From positions 3,100,001-3,164,000 of the forward strand of contig JAWWNJ010000003.1 in assembly GCA_037176885.1 (NCBI GenBank): DNA of 64,000 nucleotides. Reading direction: 5' to 3'. Shown in pieces: positions 22,108 to 34,782 of this stretch; within the stretch, counting starts at the first letter, position 1, and each line of letters begins with the position of its first letter. The notes beneath the pieces were generated by a model, which was not told where the DNA came from, did not search any database, and worked only from the letters and a program-made list of their open reading frames with translations. The translations under genes were made by a program, and so were the position numbers. This DNA comes from Favolaschia claudopus. Lineage: Eukaryota; Basidiomycota; Agaricomycetes; Agaricales; Mycenaceae.

Positions 22108-23674
22108 ATGAGCCAGCACACCACCTTCCCCAACGAGCTCTGGGCTGAAATATGCTCATATCTACCCTCTGACGCGCTCAGGAATCTCTCATCGACTCAC
22201 CATCCGCTCTACGACCTCGTGCGACCGCTTGGTTTCACCGAATACAAAGTCTACCCATATCCATACGACTTTTACCCACAAAAAAGAAAACTCGACAATG
22301 CTATCGATCGCCTGGCCTTCTATTCATCCCCGAAAATGGCCCCTAACATACGCACCTGCACGGCTCGCTGGAATCCACAAAAATGGCAGGGCTCGCCGCA
22401 GCGGGAGGACCAGGGATCCGAGCATGTCCTGATGAAGGCATTCTTCGCCGCGATTCCCAAATTTACAGCACTCCAAAAATTCTACGCCGATCGTATTCAA
22501 TTCACGCAAACGGGACTCACCAACCTGTGTGCGCTCCCTGCGCTTCGGTTGGTAGATCTCTCATCATGCACAGTGGCAAACGGGGAGCACATCGACACGG
22601 CTTCACTGACTCTTCGTGTTGAAAGCTTTACTTCTTGCTACGACTACCAAATGAACGACCTCTGGGATTCGCTGCTCTCCCGCACGACCCTCCGCTACCT
22701 CGACTTCGCCGACCTCAAATCGGTGAAAGACCTTCAGCCCTTTCCCAGCGTACACACACTCAAATTACGCGAATTCCCCATGATGCCATACGACATATTT
22801 TCCTTCTTCTCCAGATTTCCCAATCTTCGGATCTTCCGCTCCGAGTACTACGGTGTCCTGCGCAATCTGTCGCCGGCGCAGGAAGCTTCGATCTTCCCCA
22901 TCCTCGAGGAATACACCGGGGCATACGAAAACCTCCGCATCTTCATCCTGCGCCCGACTCTCACCCACATCGAGCTGGACAGCGGATTCTCCGTCCAGAA
23001 TCTGCTGAAAACGGTGCTGGGACATACATCGTTCCCCAATATCACCTCATTCAAGGCTCGATTCACCTCGGACGTGACAGAGGAGTTCAGCCAGATGGAA
23101 TTCAACGCCCTCCTCACTCTATTTCCCCTACTTTCCACCCTAGACCTCACCTTGATTCCCGATGCGCAGGAGGATGGCGGATTCACTCCCCAGGTACGAG
23201 TCCACCTTATAGCTCAAGCTATTCCTTCCATTTCGTGATCTCATACTTACACCGTCTTTCAGGCGACCGCATTCCTCTCAAACCTCCCCTCCAACGCTCT
23301 CCTCCCACGCACGCTCAAAACCCTCTTGCTCGAATGGGACTTTCCCTACGAATACGGGAGCACCGAGTCTGCGATGGGCCACGACCCCGCCGCACCCCCT
23401 CCTGAAGACATCCCTGACTTCCCCTCCTTACGCGCAGCCCTGCGGCAGCGATGTCCAGAACTGACGCATATCATGCTCAATGGGTACCATTTCGGGTATG
23501 TCTGGTGGAAAACGGATTGGGTGTGGGAGGCGGTCGCGCATAGTTACGGTGAGTCCGTCATTGCGATGTGTTTGCGCGGTTGATATTGAGATTGCCTGGG
23601 CTATAGATGAGTTAGGACCGATACAGGAAAAGCGAAACGAACGAATGCATGGGCCACCTGTGCTGCTGTCATGA
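22108..23674 (+). CDS. F-box / leucine-rich-repeat protein
   Basis: Three exons (22108-23193, 23263-23548, 23607-23674) encode 479 aa, in frame throughout. The N-terminal F-box is clear: FPNELWAEICSYLPSDALRNLSSTHHPLYDLV, with the usual P..L...I...L spacing. It is followed by irregular leucine-rich repeats (LPALRLVDLSSC, FPSVHTLKLREFP, FPNLRIFRSEYYG, FPLLSTLDLTLIP, TLKTLLLEWDFP, CPELTHIMLNGYH). Such proteins serve as substrate receptors of SCF ubiquitin ligases and are greatly expanded in Agaricomycetes. The target cannot be predicted. It starts at the first ATG that keeps the F-box complete. Confidence 0.85.
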
Positions 23675-23881
23675 ATCGAGAGCTAAATTTCTACGCATTC
23701 CCGGTGTATGCACAGTCAGCTCTGATAGTTCATGATTGAAGACGGGGAAAGTAAGAAAACTAGGAATTTCGCCGGAATTGGAAAGAGCGCTTGAATAGTA
23801 CAGTGATGATTCAAGAAGAAGAATAGCTATTGATACAAAATTATACGCGTTGAAGGTCTATGATAAGTAATATTTCGACAA

Positions 23882-24509
23882 TTAGCACACATCAAGCGCA
23901 ACATCCGCCTGCCAAACATCCTCGAAAGTGTTATGCAGAGAAATAAGATGAAGGTGCTCGAAGCGGACACAGCTCGGAGCGACCATCCAGTCTCGAGAGC
24001 TCGGGGTTTCGTACTGAGATTTCTGATAAGAGAAAAGCAATAATGAGCACTGTCGGAATAAGAATAAGGATGATGAATCTACGAACCTCAACGAAGTGGG
24101 CGAAGCTCGACGCGATTTGAACTGCCAATGCGACACGCGTGATGGGAGCGCCATTGGGTGCGACAACGGGGATCGCGCGGCACCATTCGACGTGTCCGTA
24201 TCCGGGCCACTAAAAGTAGATAAATAGATCAGGATATATACGCTGAATAGTCGGGTGTACACCAACCATGATACGAAAAACAATCCTCTGCATGCCGGTA
24301 TGTGCGAGCACCGGATCGTGTGCGCCCTGAAGGGGCGCTGACGTTCCCTTCAGACGGAGGTCTTTCATCGAGACGCCTTGCCTGAGCGGCATTCCCGCGT
24401 AGTCGAATGAGATGGCACGATGGACGGCGCTGGGGCTGGTGGCGCTGCGCCATTGTGCGGGTTTGAATTGCTCCAAGGGAAGGCGGCGGCGTGTGGATGA
24501 GGCGAACAT
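23882..24509 (-). CDS. Small conserved basidiomycete protein of unknown function
   Basis: Three exons (24509-24267, 24209-24087, 24022-23882) encode 168 aa with phase 0 junctions. The N-terminus RRRLPLEQFKPAQWRSATSP, then AVHRAISFDYAG, and the second exon's WPGYGHVEWCRAIPVVAPNG..ITRVALAVQIASSFAHFVE, recur in basidiomycete hypothetical proteins. I know no biochemical role. There is no signal peptide or membrane segment. The start is the ATG that opens the conserved block. The gene converges with the F-box/LRR gene, leaving 207 bases between them. Confidence 0.75.
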
Positions 24510-26375
24510 TGGAGGATAGATGAGGAGTAGGTAGTGGTTTGGATGATTGAGCAAGGGGTGACCCGGATGAGTTGAAGCGAATGCGAATGAGAGAGAATGC
24601 GGTAGCGGAGGGTGGTATATATATTCCATCTTGTCAAAGCGTTCGTCCAAAGCTCTTGAAGGTCAAAGCAAGTCGTAGCAAAGTTTGAAGGTCCAAAAGT
24701 CCAAAGCGCATTTGATAAATCCGAGTCGCGAAAAGGGAACACATTGAGGCGGAAGAGAAGGTTTTGTCGTCAATGTAGAGAGTGAAAGATCCCGGGAGCC
24801 ACTCCCATTGAGTGCTACGCGTATAGACAGTGTAATTCGAGCTTCAATGGGCATTTTACGAGAAGTCGTCAAGGACGTAATATTTTGTAGTAGGAGGCAG
24901 GCTGGCGACTATAGAACGCTTGCGCAAGAGCATTGTTGTTAACTCAAAGAGAGGTCAGCATCGTCAGGAAGTTCCCTTTGCCCACAATTGCTTTGTTGTT
25001 ACGAACAAAGCATTGAAAGGGCCCAAGCTTACGAGGTCGAGCGGCAAAGCGCTCGGCGCTCGCGCGAGTGCAGCCAGCCATTCGAGGAGTGTGGCCCGAA
25101 GAGCAGTTCACCGCTTCCGACGAAAAGCGCAGTATGGAGCCATCTTGCCAGGCGTTTTCGTGTCGGGAAAGGAACTGTGGTGAAAGTTGGGGAGAAAAGG
25201 AAATTGATTGCAGATCACATCTGTGATTTCGGTGATTCCCGGTCGGATCCTGTCGAAGTTGAGCCGAGAAGGACGCGAGGTTGAATTTACAGCGAATATA
25301 GCTGCGGCAGCGTTGAATATTTGTTCTTTACTTGAGCCAAATAGAGACAGTTCAGGTAAGAAAATTCTACGACTTCAAGGACCGCCCTTGTCAATTTCTG
25401 ATAAACATTGAGGTGGTGTTATTGGGGATTCATTCCGGCGTAATATTAGATTATATCGATGCAGCCGGTTATTGCGGACATGATTCACCTAGAAGCCCGA
25501 GAAGGTAGTCCCAACGAAAGGGAGTACCTAGTGCATCGAGAGAAAACTATAGGCTCTCGTTCAGCCGGCCACTAGTTAAGAAGAGTTGACACGGAGAGCT
25601 TGGAAAACATGTTTACCAGAAGAGAGTACTTGAACGACGGAAGGTTATGTTCGAGTGAGGATCATACGAGGGTTGGGACATTTTATATAATGCTTCTCCG
25701 GATATCAGAAACAACAGGTGGAGCGCTGTGGTGCCGGTTGATCAGAGTCTAGATTTGTTGGAATGTGGACGGAACACACAATTTGCTGGTTCAACTGATA
25801 TCTTTTCACCGAATGCGCGATGACTGCGACTTTGTCTGGAGTTCAGAACACTGAAGCTCGCAATTCGACCAAATCAGACAGCGGGGGAAGAGCGCTACTG
25901 AACATACCTGGAACAGACATCTTTTTCTCAAACCGAAGTCTAAGACGTCAGTAATTCTCGTGATCGTCGAGGAAGAACAAGCATTGAGTCTCAGGCAGAT
26001 ATCGTTCAGAACGCGTGCAACTGACGCTTCGTTCTGAAAATGACGCTGACAATTGTCGCCATATTTGATTTGCTACTGTGAAACTTCCCATGTAGCAGCC
26101 GATATCAACGACAAGAACAGAAACGTCACGGAGCAGTACCAAGGCGATGCGAGATCGTCCTTGCCTCGAACATTCTTCAATGGCAGCGTCAAGCGCTGAT
26201 ATCATTCATTACTAGCTAGGGGCATAATCCTGAACATGCATGTATTGTATGTATTGCATCGTATCACAGTACCTGTAATTCATATCGTCAGTCAAACCCT
26301 GCATCCACCCAAGCCGGGAAGATGAAATCACCAACCAAGAAAAAAAGAAAGTATTCCATTCCTCTCGCACCACAT
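24510..26375. other. Long intergenic region
   Basis: About 1.87 kb upstream of the small conserved gene and downstream of the SUMO-ligase gene. Frames such as 24988-25284 (+) and 25948-26205 (-, 85 aa) show no recognisable motif, and no splice partners were found. I see no repeat or RNA gene. Confidence 0.45.
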
Positions 26376-28282
26376 TCAATCACTATCGCTGTCGATATAG
26401 TCGTACTCCACCGGACCCGCAATCCCAGCAGCGACCTTAGCTGAAGAATATTTCTGATCCGCAGTGCTCCATTCACCGTCCGCTTCTAGGATAACGTCGT
26501 CGACGCTGTCGGGTGTCATTTTGAGGATTTCTGCGAAGAATCTGCATAGAGGTGTCAGATGACGTGAGGGACAGGAAGAAATAGCGAAGATGAGATAGAT
26601 ACTCACCCATCGATGATGAGCTCTTTCCAGTCGAGAACGTTTTCGCAGACCGGACATAACCTATACACAAAAGTTAAGGTTTTTGTGTCGTTGAATGGAA
26701 TAGGATGGAGAGAACGAACGTACCAGGTCGTCGTTTGTTCCATCATCGAGTACCAAGACGTCGCGTCAAAGCACTGCGAATGTGTACATTTGGACGACCT
26801 AGCTGAATACCATACGGAACGTCATTCAAACGAGTGAAGAAAAGGAGAACGCGATTGAGTGCATACGGGGCATTTGAGGGACATTTTGAGCGATCCGGCG
26901 ATGATGTCTTCGTCGTTGGACATCGAGGAGACCACTAGCGGAGAGATTAGTGAGATCTGACGCAGGTGGGTTCATGTAGACAGCGAACTTTGTCGTCGAA
27001 TCTCAGGCGCACTGATGAACCGCGTCTTCATGAGCTGATCGACCAATGCACTGACGCTGACGGACTTGACGAGTTGCGCGACGAGATAGTATTTCTGGAT
27101 GAGAGGGATGAGGGGTTAGTAAATTCCAGCATACGCACAACATCTGCTTACTGACCTTGTATTCGAGATTCCCTTGACCGCCATTGATATATATCATCCG
27201 GACAGAATTCCGTGCATTGACGATGTCGAATTTGGGCGGGGGCGCAGTACCAGGTCGTTTCTTGATGCCCTTGAGCAGAGACGTCTTCAACTGGATATTG
27301 TTTACGTAGACTTCGCAGGTTTGAGGGAATTCGATGGGACATTCGACGTTGTTGAATGATCCGGGAGAGTAGAACTTGGAAGAGGTGCAGAAGAGGCGAA
27401 GTTGATATCCCGCTCTATGTTTTGTCGAGTTTCAGTACAGGGAGCACGATGAAGCCGCCAAAGTGTAGACAGACCCGGGAGAGTGGAGCTTTGCCATTTG
27501 ATTATCGTTGATTTGGAAGTGCAGAGTGCATTCTCGCCGATCAGTTGCACTGAATGATTCTACTTGTCGTTAGAAAGCGAATGCGAGTTGATAGTAAGGA
27601 AAGGAAGAAGAACCTGGACAGTCGAGAACGGTAGAAACAGCTTCATGTACAACAAAGAACGGAGATGGCTTGAAGCGCGGGCCTATCAAATATCAGGACA
27701 AAAGATTGGGCGATCGAGCAACAGATAACCAACCTTGATTATAATTCGAAGAAAACGGGGCGTTATACGTTGACGGACCTCGACTAGGCGGAAGGGGGAT
27801 ACTCGCAGGGTTCGGGGCAGCTACAGGGTAGGGTGCACTCCGCGATTGAGGCTGTGGAGTCGCCACGGGCGGGGGCATTGGCGTAAATCTAGAGACGAGG
27901 TCAGCAAATCGGTCCCGATAGCTCTATACATGGCGTACGACGTGGTAGGAAGTCGAATTGCGTCAATCAAGCCTTTCGCCCGCTTCCAACTCGCCACGTT
28001 ATTCGTTCTTTTCCAAGTGGCAAACTGATCACGAAGTCGGTCTACTAGCTCTTGTTTCCTCCCGGATCGCAGCATGTGCGTCCCACACTCCGTATTCAGA
28101 GAAATAATGATCTGCTTCAGGTCCACAGCGGTTCCGTACGGTAGGGCTTTGGATACAGCCTGAGATTTGAGGTGTGGCAAAGCGGAGAAAGGTGACCGTC
28201 AGATGATACACTAGATACCCCAGTCTGGAGAAACGCTTACATCCACATCGGCCCAAGGGTTTTCTGCGAGAGGGGTGGACAT
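26376..28282 (-). CDS. PIAS/Siz-type SUMO E3 ligase (SAP, PINIT, SP-RING)
   Basis: Multi-exon gene from ATG 28282 (MSTPLAENPWADVD) to stop 26376. Exon 2 (28159 down) encodes a SAP-like DNA-binding helix-turn-helix: LKQIIISLNTECGTHMLRSG followed by RKQELVDRLRDQF. A Pro-rich linker precedes the PINIT region (FFVVHEAVSTVLDCP, ESFSATDRRECTLHFQI, FDIVNARNSVRMIYINGG, KYYLVAQLVKSVSVSALVDQ). The SP-RING core is visible as MSLKCP...SSKCTHSQCFDATSWYSMMEQ, then LCPVCENVLDWKELIIDGFF. The C-terminus is acidic (VEYDYIDSDSD), like a SUMO-interacting motif. PIAS/Siz proteins transfer SUMO from the E2 Ubc9 to nuclear targets. The junction between KCP and SSKC (about 26810-26880) could not be resolved without losing a few loop residues. 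Confidence 0.85.
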
Positions 28283-28929
28283 ACAGCGAAGGAGAACAAA
28301 AGGTGTAGAGCGGAGAGGGTGAGCAGGCTTTCGCGGGTGACGTTACTGATGGTCACGCATCGGATCTTGCCGGGGACTTTTGATAACGAATGGATTCTCG
28401 ACGAATTTCTCGTCAAACTTCGCACAACTGCAGTTCGGAATTTGAAGAAACTCCTCAGATTTGTCTGGCATATACGATTACCAGGCTGGTATATTGATTT
28501 GATCCATAGGTGTCGCTGCCGCTTGGCCACAAAAGTTAATGAGTGTCGTTGCGTCCCCGTCCTGTGAGATCTGACATGCTGAATATATTTCCGAGATATC
28601 CTTATCCAGGCTTCTCTGGCGTGTATGCCCCCATCATGACGAGGGAACACCGATTAGGCTTTGTGAATTCTTGATACAAGTGCCATATGATCATTGCTTT
28701 ACTTGGCTCAGAAGGTCGGATGTGATTCTTCTGAGCCGGTGGGTATGAGAGTTCCCTCTAAATAATCCGGTAGACTTGTCTCTAACGCGGCTCAGCCCGC
28801 ACCCGCTACACCATTTTTAGCAACGCAAACTCCAACCCTTATGGGCCGGCCCGCGGGCCGGATCATGCAGTGTCACAACTCTGTGACCGTGACATTTGCT
28901 CTTTGTCCTTCACGACGAACGCCATCGCC
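28283..28929. promoter_or_regulatory. Divergent promoter region
   Basis: The 647 bases between the SUMO-ligase gene (-) and the MYND/MSS51-like gene (+). No supported ORF. Presumably contains both promoters. Confidence 0.4.
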
Positions 28930-30693
28930 ATGGACTCTCTCAGCTCGCTTGCCAGTCTCGCCCCTGAACAGTTTTTTGGAGGTGTTACTAAAGCTGGGAA
29001 AGCCCTCGCAGCGGCAGAAAAGAAGGGGAACGTGCCGAAGACCAAAAACTTTGATTTTAGCGTCCAGGAGGTGAATCGAAGTTGTCCAAACCTTCTCTGT
29101 ACAATCATTTGACATTGATACCCTGTAGACGTGCTGTGTATGCCAAAAGAATATTACACCGCCGTTGAAAGTCAGTAAGGTCTTTGATCAACGGTATCTG
29201 AATAATATCGTTGCTTCCAGGTTCTCCGATGCTCCGCTTGTAGAGCCCCAATCTATTGCGGCAGAGAAGTAGGAGATCAGTATACTTACAAAACTCTCCC
29301 ACTAATCCACTGTCCAGTGCGCGACCAAACACTGGAAATATCCTCCGCCCCAACCACCAGGCTCGATTCCCGGCCCCACGCACAAAGAGCTTTGCCCCGC
29401 CAACAAGGTAAGCTGTATGTATTTGGGACGAGACTCCGTTCGCTGATATCGTCCGAAGCGACACATGGAACGGCGGGAGTACTACGACGGTGTCCTGAAA
29501 TCTTTCCCCTGGGGAAGACTTAGTCCGACGCCACATTCAGCTTCGACATCGCTCGCGGAAGGTTTGGCGTCTTCGGCGGCACAGGCACAGGCTACTGGAG
29601 CCACAGGGGCGGTCCCATTCCGCATTCCAATCGCGGAGTGATGGAGAGCATGCTTGCCTCCTCACCCTACGGTGCCACCATCATGAAAGCGTTTGCTGCA
29701 TTCGATCACACAGACGGCACCGATCTCCTGGGTGCCCGCCACCTCACCGATGTCCAAGGGTGGAAGCTCGAACCCGCATTCATCCCGTACCTCGACTTTT
29801 TGAGCACCGATAAGCGTCCAGCGTTAGTGACATCGGCTTTGAACTCATGGGACGAGTGGTATCAATGGCGGAAGCTTCCGAAAGAGTCGCCTGCCGCTTT
29901 GTTGATGTCCTTTCCCATGACTGTATATCGGCTCCTCGTTCACTGCTTGGAGGTGACCGGGCCAACTCAAGCTTCAGCCGACAAACGACGTGCTCTGTCG
30001 GTGCACCTATTAGGCGCAGAGGTTGAGTTGAATTATCTTCCGTTGTAAGCCCTTTGTAATGCCTTCGATGACTTGTTACTCACCGCCGAGCGTTTCAGAT
30101 TCGCCGAACTGGCGCTCCTCCTTCCCTACCACGACATCCAGCTCGTCGTCTTCGGTAGTGGAGCTGAAACCCTCATCAAAGCAGCGAAAAAGAAACCCTC
30201 CTCTCTCGTCGCCAAATCCTCCCTCACAACCCCCGTCTACGATTATACTGCTCCGAAAGAATGCGGCGCATCCAAAATTGCGATCCACATCTACGGCGAC
30301 TCCCCGAGCTGGTCCCCGTCCGCTACGACCCGTCCTCCCGATGCTCTAGTCGCTTGCAACGCCGGTATCTTCTCGTACCGCGAATGGGAACCCGTGGTCC
30401 AGGAGGCGCATCGTAGGGACATCCCGTTCGCCGTCACCGAATATGCGGAACAATCCGCTGAACATACGTCAAACAATCTCGGCATGTTGGCTGCCCGTGG
30501 TGGTGGTCGGCCGAGGAAGGCGGAGGAGTATACGATTGAGACGAATCCGTTCCATCGTCCTGGTCAGCGGCCGATTCCGCTTTATCGATTGCCGAACTTG
30601 GTTAATGGGTTCACTATTGTGGTGGTAAAGACGTCTTCGACGCCGCTGACGACGATGTCCGAGTTGGCGTCGTCCATCGCGGATTTGGATTGA
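28930..30693 (+). CDS. MYND zinc-finger / MSS51 C-terminal-domain protein (apparent frameshift)
   Basis: Exons 28930-29070, 29129-29170, 29221-29268, 29318-29407, 29459-30044, 30099-30693. The small exons together build a MYND finger: CCVCQKNITPPLK, VLRCSACRAPIYCGRE, CATKHWKYP, HKELC. The last two exons carry an MSS51 C-terminal-type domain (HLLGAEVELNYLPL, YHDIQLVVFGSG, IHIYGDSPSWSP, ALVACNAGIFSYREWEP, LPNLVNGFTIVVVK). MSS51 proteins act in mitochondrial cox1 expression in yeast; basidiomycete relatives are unstudied. Exon lengths sum to 1,502, one short of a multiple of three. Near 29519-29525 the frame shifts between FPWGRL and DATFSFDIARGRFG, so the gene is either disrupted or carries an assembly error. 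Confidence 0.75.
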
Positions 30694-30728
30694 CCCAGTG
30701 TATCATAGTATGTGTAGATATCTTGTTG

Positions 30729-31173
30729 GCAAGGTAGGTCGTCGTGCTCACTAGACATGGGATGGAGAGAATGAGAGATGTTTTTGGGGTGTGTGCGGGG
30801 AACGGCCGCTCCGACCGACGAGGATGGGGCGCGGAGACGAATCTTCGTCTCCCGCCGCTCCCCGTAGGCTACAGACACGGCCGAACCGTACGCAAAGGAC
30901 ACCGAGGGTCGGAATGAGACCCCGAGCGACCCAGCGTAAGATGAACTTGAAAGTGAGGAAGGAGCATAAGCGAAGGGTGGGTGGGCGAAAGAAAATGCAG
31001 CTGAAGGTGCGAGGGAGGAGGATGAGCCGCCAGCGAGGCAGCAGCGGACATGAAGGCGAGAGGAAAAGAGACTTGATGACATCAGATGGCATCATGCTGT
31101 CAAGTCTCATCGCACGTGACTACCTTGCCTTTCACTCAGCCGCACTCGCAAGCTCGTCACGACTGAGCTTGCA
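30729..31173. mobile_element. Short MITE-like unit (ends A + B, 52-bp interior)
   Basis: Unit 1 of a head-to-tail pair. The left end, A (30729-30933, 205 bp), is repeated at 31174-31378. The right end, B (30986-31173, 188 bp), is repeated at 36666-36853. I read the copies as identical. Only 52 bp separate A from B here. The extreme ends are related in inverted orientation: A begins GCAAGGTAGGTCGT and the reverse complement of B begins TGCAAGCTCAGTCGT, giving an imperfect terminal inverted repeat. It looks like an internally deleted derivative of the adjacent large unit. Confidence 0.7.
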
Positions 31174-34100
31174 GCAAGGTAGGTCGTCGTGCTCACTAGA
31201 CATGGGATGGAGAGAATGAGAGATGTTTTTGGGGTGTGTGCGGGGAACGGCCGCTCCGACCGACGAGGATGGGGCGCGGAGACGAATCTTCGTCTCCCGC
31301 CGCTCCCCGTAGGCTACAGACACGGCCGAACCGTACGCAAAGGACACCGAGGGTCGGAATGAGACCCCGAGCGACCCAATGGAGTGAAGCTCCAAGAGTC
31401 GCAGACTCGTGCGAGGACGAGAGACGAACCCGAGGGCCCACCAAGAGCGAACGGAGCGGAAACAGCGGCGGATGAGATAGAATCAGTAGAGGTAATGTCG
31501 GGGTATTGTGTATGACCACAAATTTGAGAAACTGGAAGATGAAGAAGCAAGTTGAATCCCAGTAGTTATGAGACCTTGAGTAATACGACGGAGTCCGAAC
31601 CGATCGACGAGTCATACCCTAGAGATGGGTGGCTTTGAATATGGATGTAGAGAGATGCAGAGGGATCGCGCGATGAGGAGGCGGAAAAGTGTTCAAGCAT
31701 AGTCCAAGATTATCGATGAATGTGGTGACCTGGGTGCGATGCAGCTTCTGATCAGCAATTGCAGGCTTCTGAACCAGATATCCGGAGGCGGCCGATTCGC
31801 GGGAGGTACCACAGCACAGGGGTGCAGTAGACAGCAATATTAGCCCCTGTAAGGCGTAAATTTGTCTTCGGGGAAGACAGATCGCAGACACGACCACAAA
31901 GGAGGGATAAGGCAGATCCCGAATTAGCGAAATAAGCTTGGTAGAAATTATCGTCGCCGGAAGAGCGTTGAAACTTGAGGCCCAGGAGACTCTAGAGGCG
32001 GAAAATGACGATGAGTGCACGTGGAACAGAAAAATCTGTGAATAGAACGGTGTAGTACACCGCGCTGACGATACCGGAAAGACTGCGAGGAAAGGGATTG
32101 AATGGTACCAAGTGAAGGCGTAACATTGCAGCCCATGGTGAATTCAGACTGCGCAGGAGTGAGAGTAAATACTCTCGAGAAAATAGTGGAGGACTGCATG
32201 GGAATGTCAAATCTGCAATAATGAGACGGCTGTGAACAATGGGTGGAGGCAGGACCAGGAGTCTCCGAATGATTGAGCGAATTTCAAGCCCATGTATGGG
32301 ATAGTCGCCGGCGAGATCAGAAGCGCAGAGAAAGATAGATAGAGCCATGAGCAGAGCTTGAAAGTCACGGAACGGAGAGGCGTAAGAAATTTAACGCAAC
32401 GGAAGCGTTCGCCGCCCAGCTGAGGCAAGGATACAAATAAAGGCTCAATTGCCAGAGGCTCGAGCTAGCGGATGAGGATCTCCAGGTGGAAAGATTGGGT
32501 TAAGCTAAAACTGCAGCATCGAGAGCGAAGAAAAAATCATTCTCGATGAAACGTCTGGAGCAGTGATTGGATGTTAGCGTGATGAAAAGGAAAGAAGATG
32601 GTACAAGGGATCCGCATTATCTGGCCGGCATATTTGCAGTGAAGAGAGAAGGTGCGCAGGCATCGAAGCTACGCCTCAAAGTAGAGGCGTTCACCACGTT
32701 GTATCGTTTATGGCGGAGAAGAGAGAAAAGAAAAGTTACGAAACTTGGAAACAACACCTCGATGTCGGTCGAGCGGTGGTCAGGTCGACCGTTATAAGAC
32801 GGCTTTCCAGCATTGCATGCGACCGCTGCGCCAGCAATGAACGACGTAATATGGGGGGGGCTGCATTGATGACAGTGAGTACATCAGCGCTTGCACCGAG
32901 ACTGCATACTCCGTAAGGACGCTGTGCTAGCCGCGACAAGGCTCAGGGATGTGACCGTCTCGAAGCCGATATCCTCGGCGAGTCCGGCGCGATAGCAAAA
33001 CAAAACCAGACAGCCCGATAGTGCGTACGCATGCCAAGATTAAATGGCCAACGGATCTGGCTCAACGAGGTGATGCCTGTAAAACCAGCACGACAGCATC
33101 AAACTGTCCGATTCGAAAAATTAGGAGCAGAGAGAAAGACCACAAAAATCGCCGCCAAGGAGGAGACCCCATGGCTGCGCGAGGTATTGACGACAAGATA
33201 CATGGGGTGAGTGTTGGATATGCAAGGGCTGCATGACGGTCACATAAGACCTTTTGTTCAGTCGTCAAGTCCTGTGCGATACCGACGAAGTGGCAAGCCT
33301 GAAGGAGAAAACCAGGAAATAGCAAGCAAGATAAAGTTGTCCCCAAAGACTGGACATCGAGATAATGTGCAAGGTGCATAATGTCGTAGTGAGCTGATCA
33401 AGACGACGAAGATTATGATATCTCCGTCGAAGCCAGCGCACGAAGGGCCTGCCCAGGAATCGGAAAGGATGAGAACCATAGGGCGCGCGATACGCGCAGT
33501 AATCCAGAAGTTCAACTTCAAAGAATGTGGTGAGCGCGAGGTATCTCGCAAGATCCAACCCATGGATGTTGGCAAAGATATTGCTATCAGTGGTCTGCGC
33601 GATAGCCTCGAACGACCGCTGCGTGGTAAAAGAGAGACAAGTAGGCCCAGAGCTGATCCGCAAAATGCTGGGCATCGAAATAGCGACGTGCAAACGGCAC
33701 AGAAAAACGAAGCCTCGAGAAAGATTAATGTTGAAATGGCGAAAGGAGGACGTGATGCGTAGAACACCGAAAACCTGAGAACCGACAAGGTGTATCAATG
33801 ACACAGTTATTGGACCAAGGTATGGCCGTTAAAGTCAGCGCGATAACTTTGAGCCGCTGTGGATCGCAAACAGACAACAGAGAGGAGGGCTAGCAAGCCC
33901 CAAAACGCTGCGCGCCGAGCGCGACATCGTCCCAACTGTCTCGACAATAAAATGTCTCTATCACAGCCAATGCCCAGAGAAGTGTAAGATTGGCTGAGAG
34001 CCAGCACAATCGCAGTAAACGGGGTAAAGCGATCTCCAGAGAGCTCTACCTCGGAGACAATGCCCTGCGTGCAAAATATCTTGACAACCAGCCGTCTCGA

Positions 34101-34782
34101 CGGAGTGATCTCCGTTGAGCCGGCAAGATTGCCCCGAATTGCAAGAACATACATGGCAACCCCAGCGGCTCGGGCGAGTCAGCGTGTTAACCGGAAGCCC
34201 AGAGAAGTGGTGAACGGAGAAAGAAGCAGAGAAAGAAATAAAGAGAGAGAAAAACATGAAAGCGCACCGCGTCTGATTTGCCTCGTAGGCTCCTCCTGTG
34301 AAAAGAAAATCTGTAGTGTACGATGAAGATGAGGATGGAAGGCTCGCAAGCCCGTTTGTAAAGGGTGTGAAACGGCCATAAAAGGAGGATGGGTGAGATG
34401 TGGATAGAGACGGGACGTTCATGAGATTGGATGTGTTGGAACGGGATGCAATAAGTCACATAGGCGAAGAAATCCGGACGTAAATGATATGATCGTGAGT
34501 GTTGAGTGCAGATGGCGACGAGATGGAACAGTGGAAGGCGGGATGGACATGCTGAATCGAGGGCAGGAGTGTGCAAGAGAATGGAGATGGGAATAGTGAG
34601 GTGAGATAGTTGGGAGACGACTATGCGTCGCTCGAGTGCCTGCACTGAAGATGATAGATGAAGATGGAAAAGAGAAATGTGCCGTCAAGGGCGAGCACAC
34701 GGGTACCGAGGATGAATATGAAGATGATTCAACGAGTTGCGTCCGTCGGATACGAACGTGACGAAGAAGATAGCGATAATAG

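Noticed and set aside
22635..23405. 256-aa plus frame inside the F-box/LRR gene
   Set aside because: A Pro/His/Arg-rich shadow in another frame of a clearly coding exon.
30582..31082. 166-aa minus ORF through unit 1 of the repeat pair
   Set aside because: Composed of terminal-repeat sequence that recurs elsewhere in a non-coding context. Ser-rich composition reflects base bias.
33258..33804. Hydrophobic 176-179-aa minus-strand frames in the large repeat unit
   Set aside because: Two overlapping frames are both open because the strand is pyrimidine-rich. No family motif or splice continuation was found.
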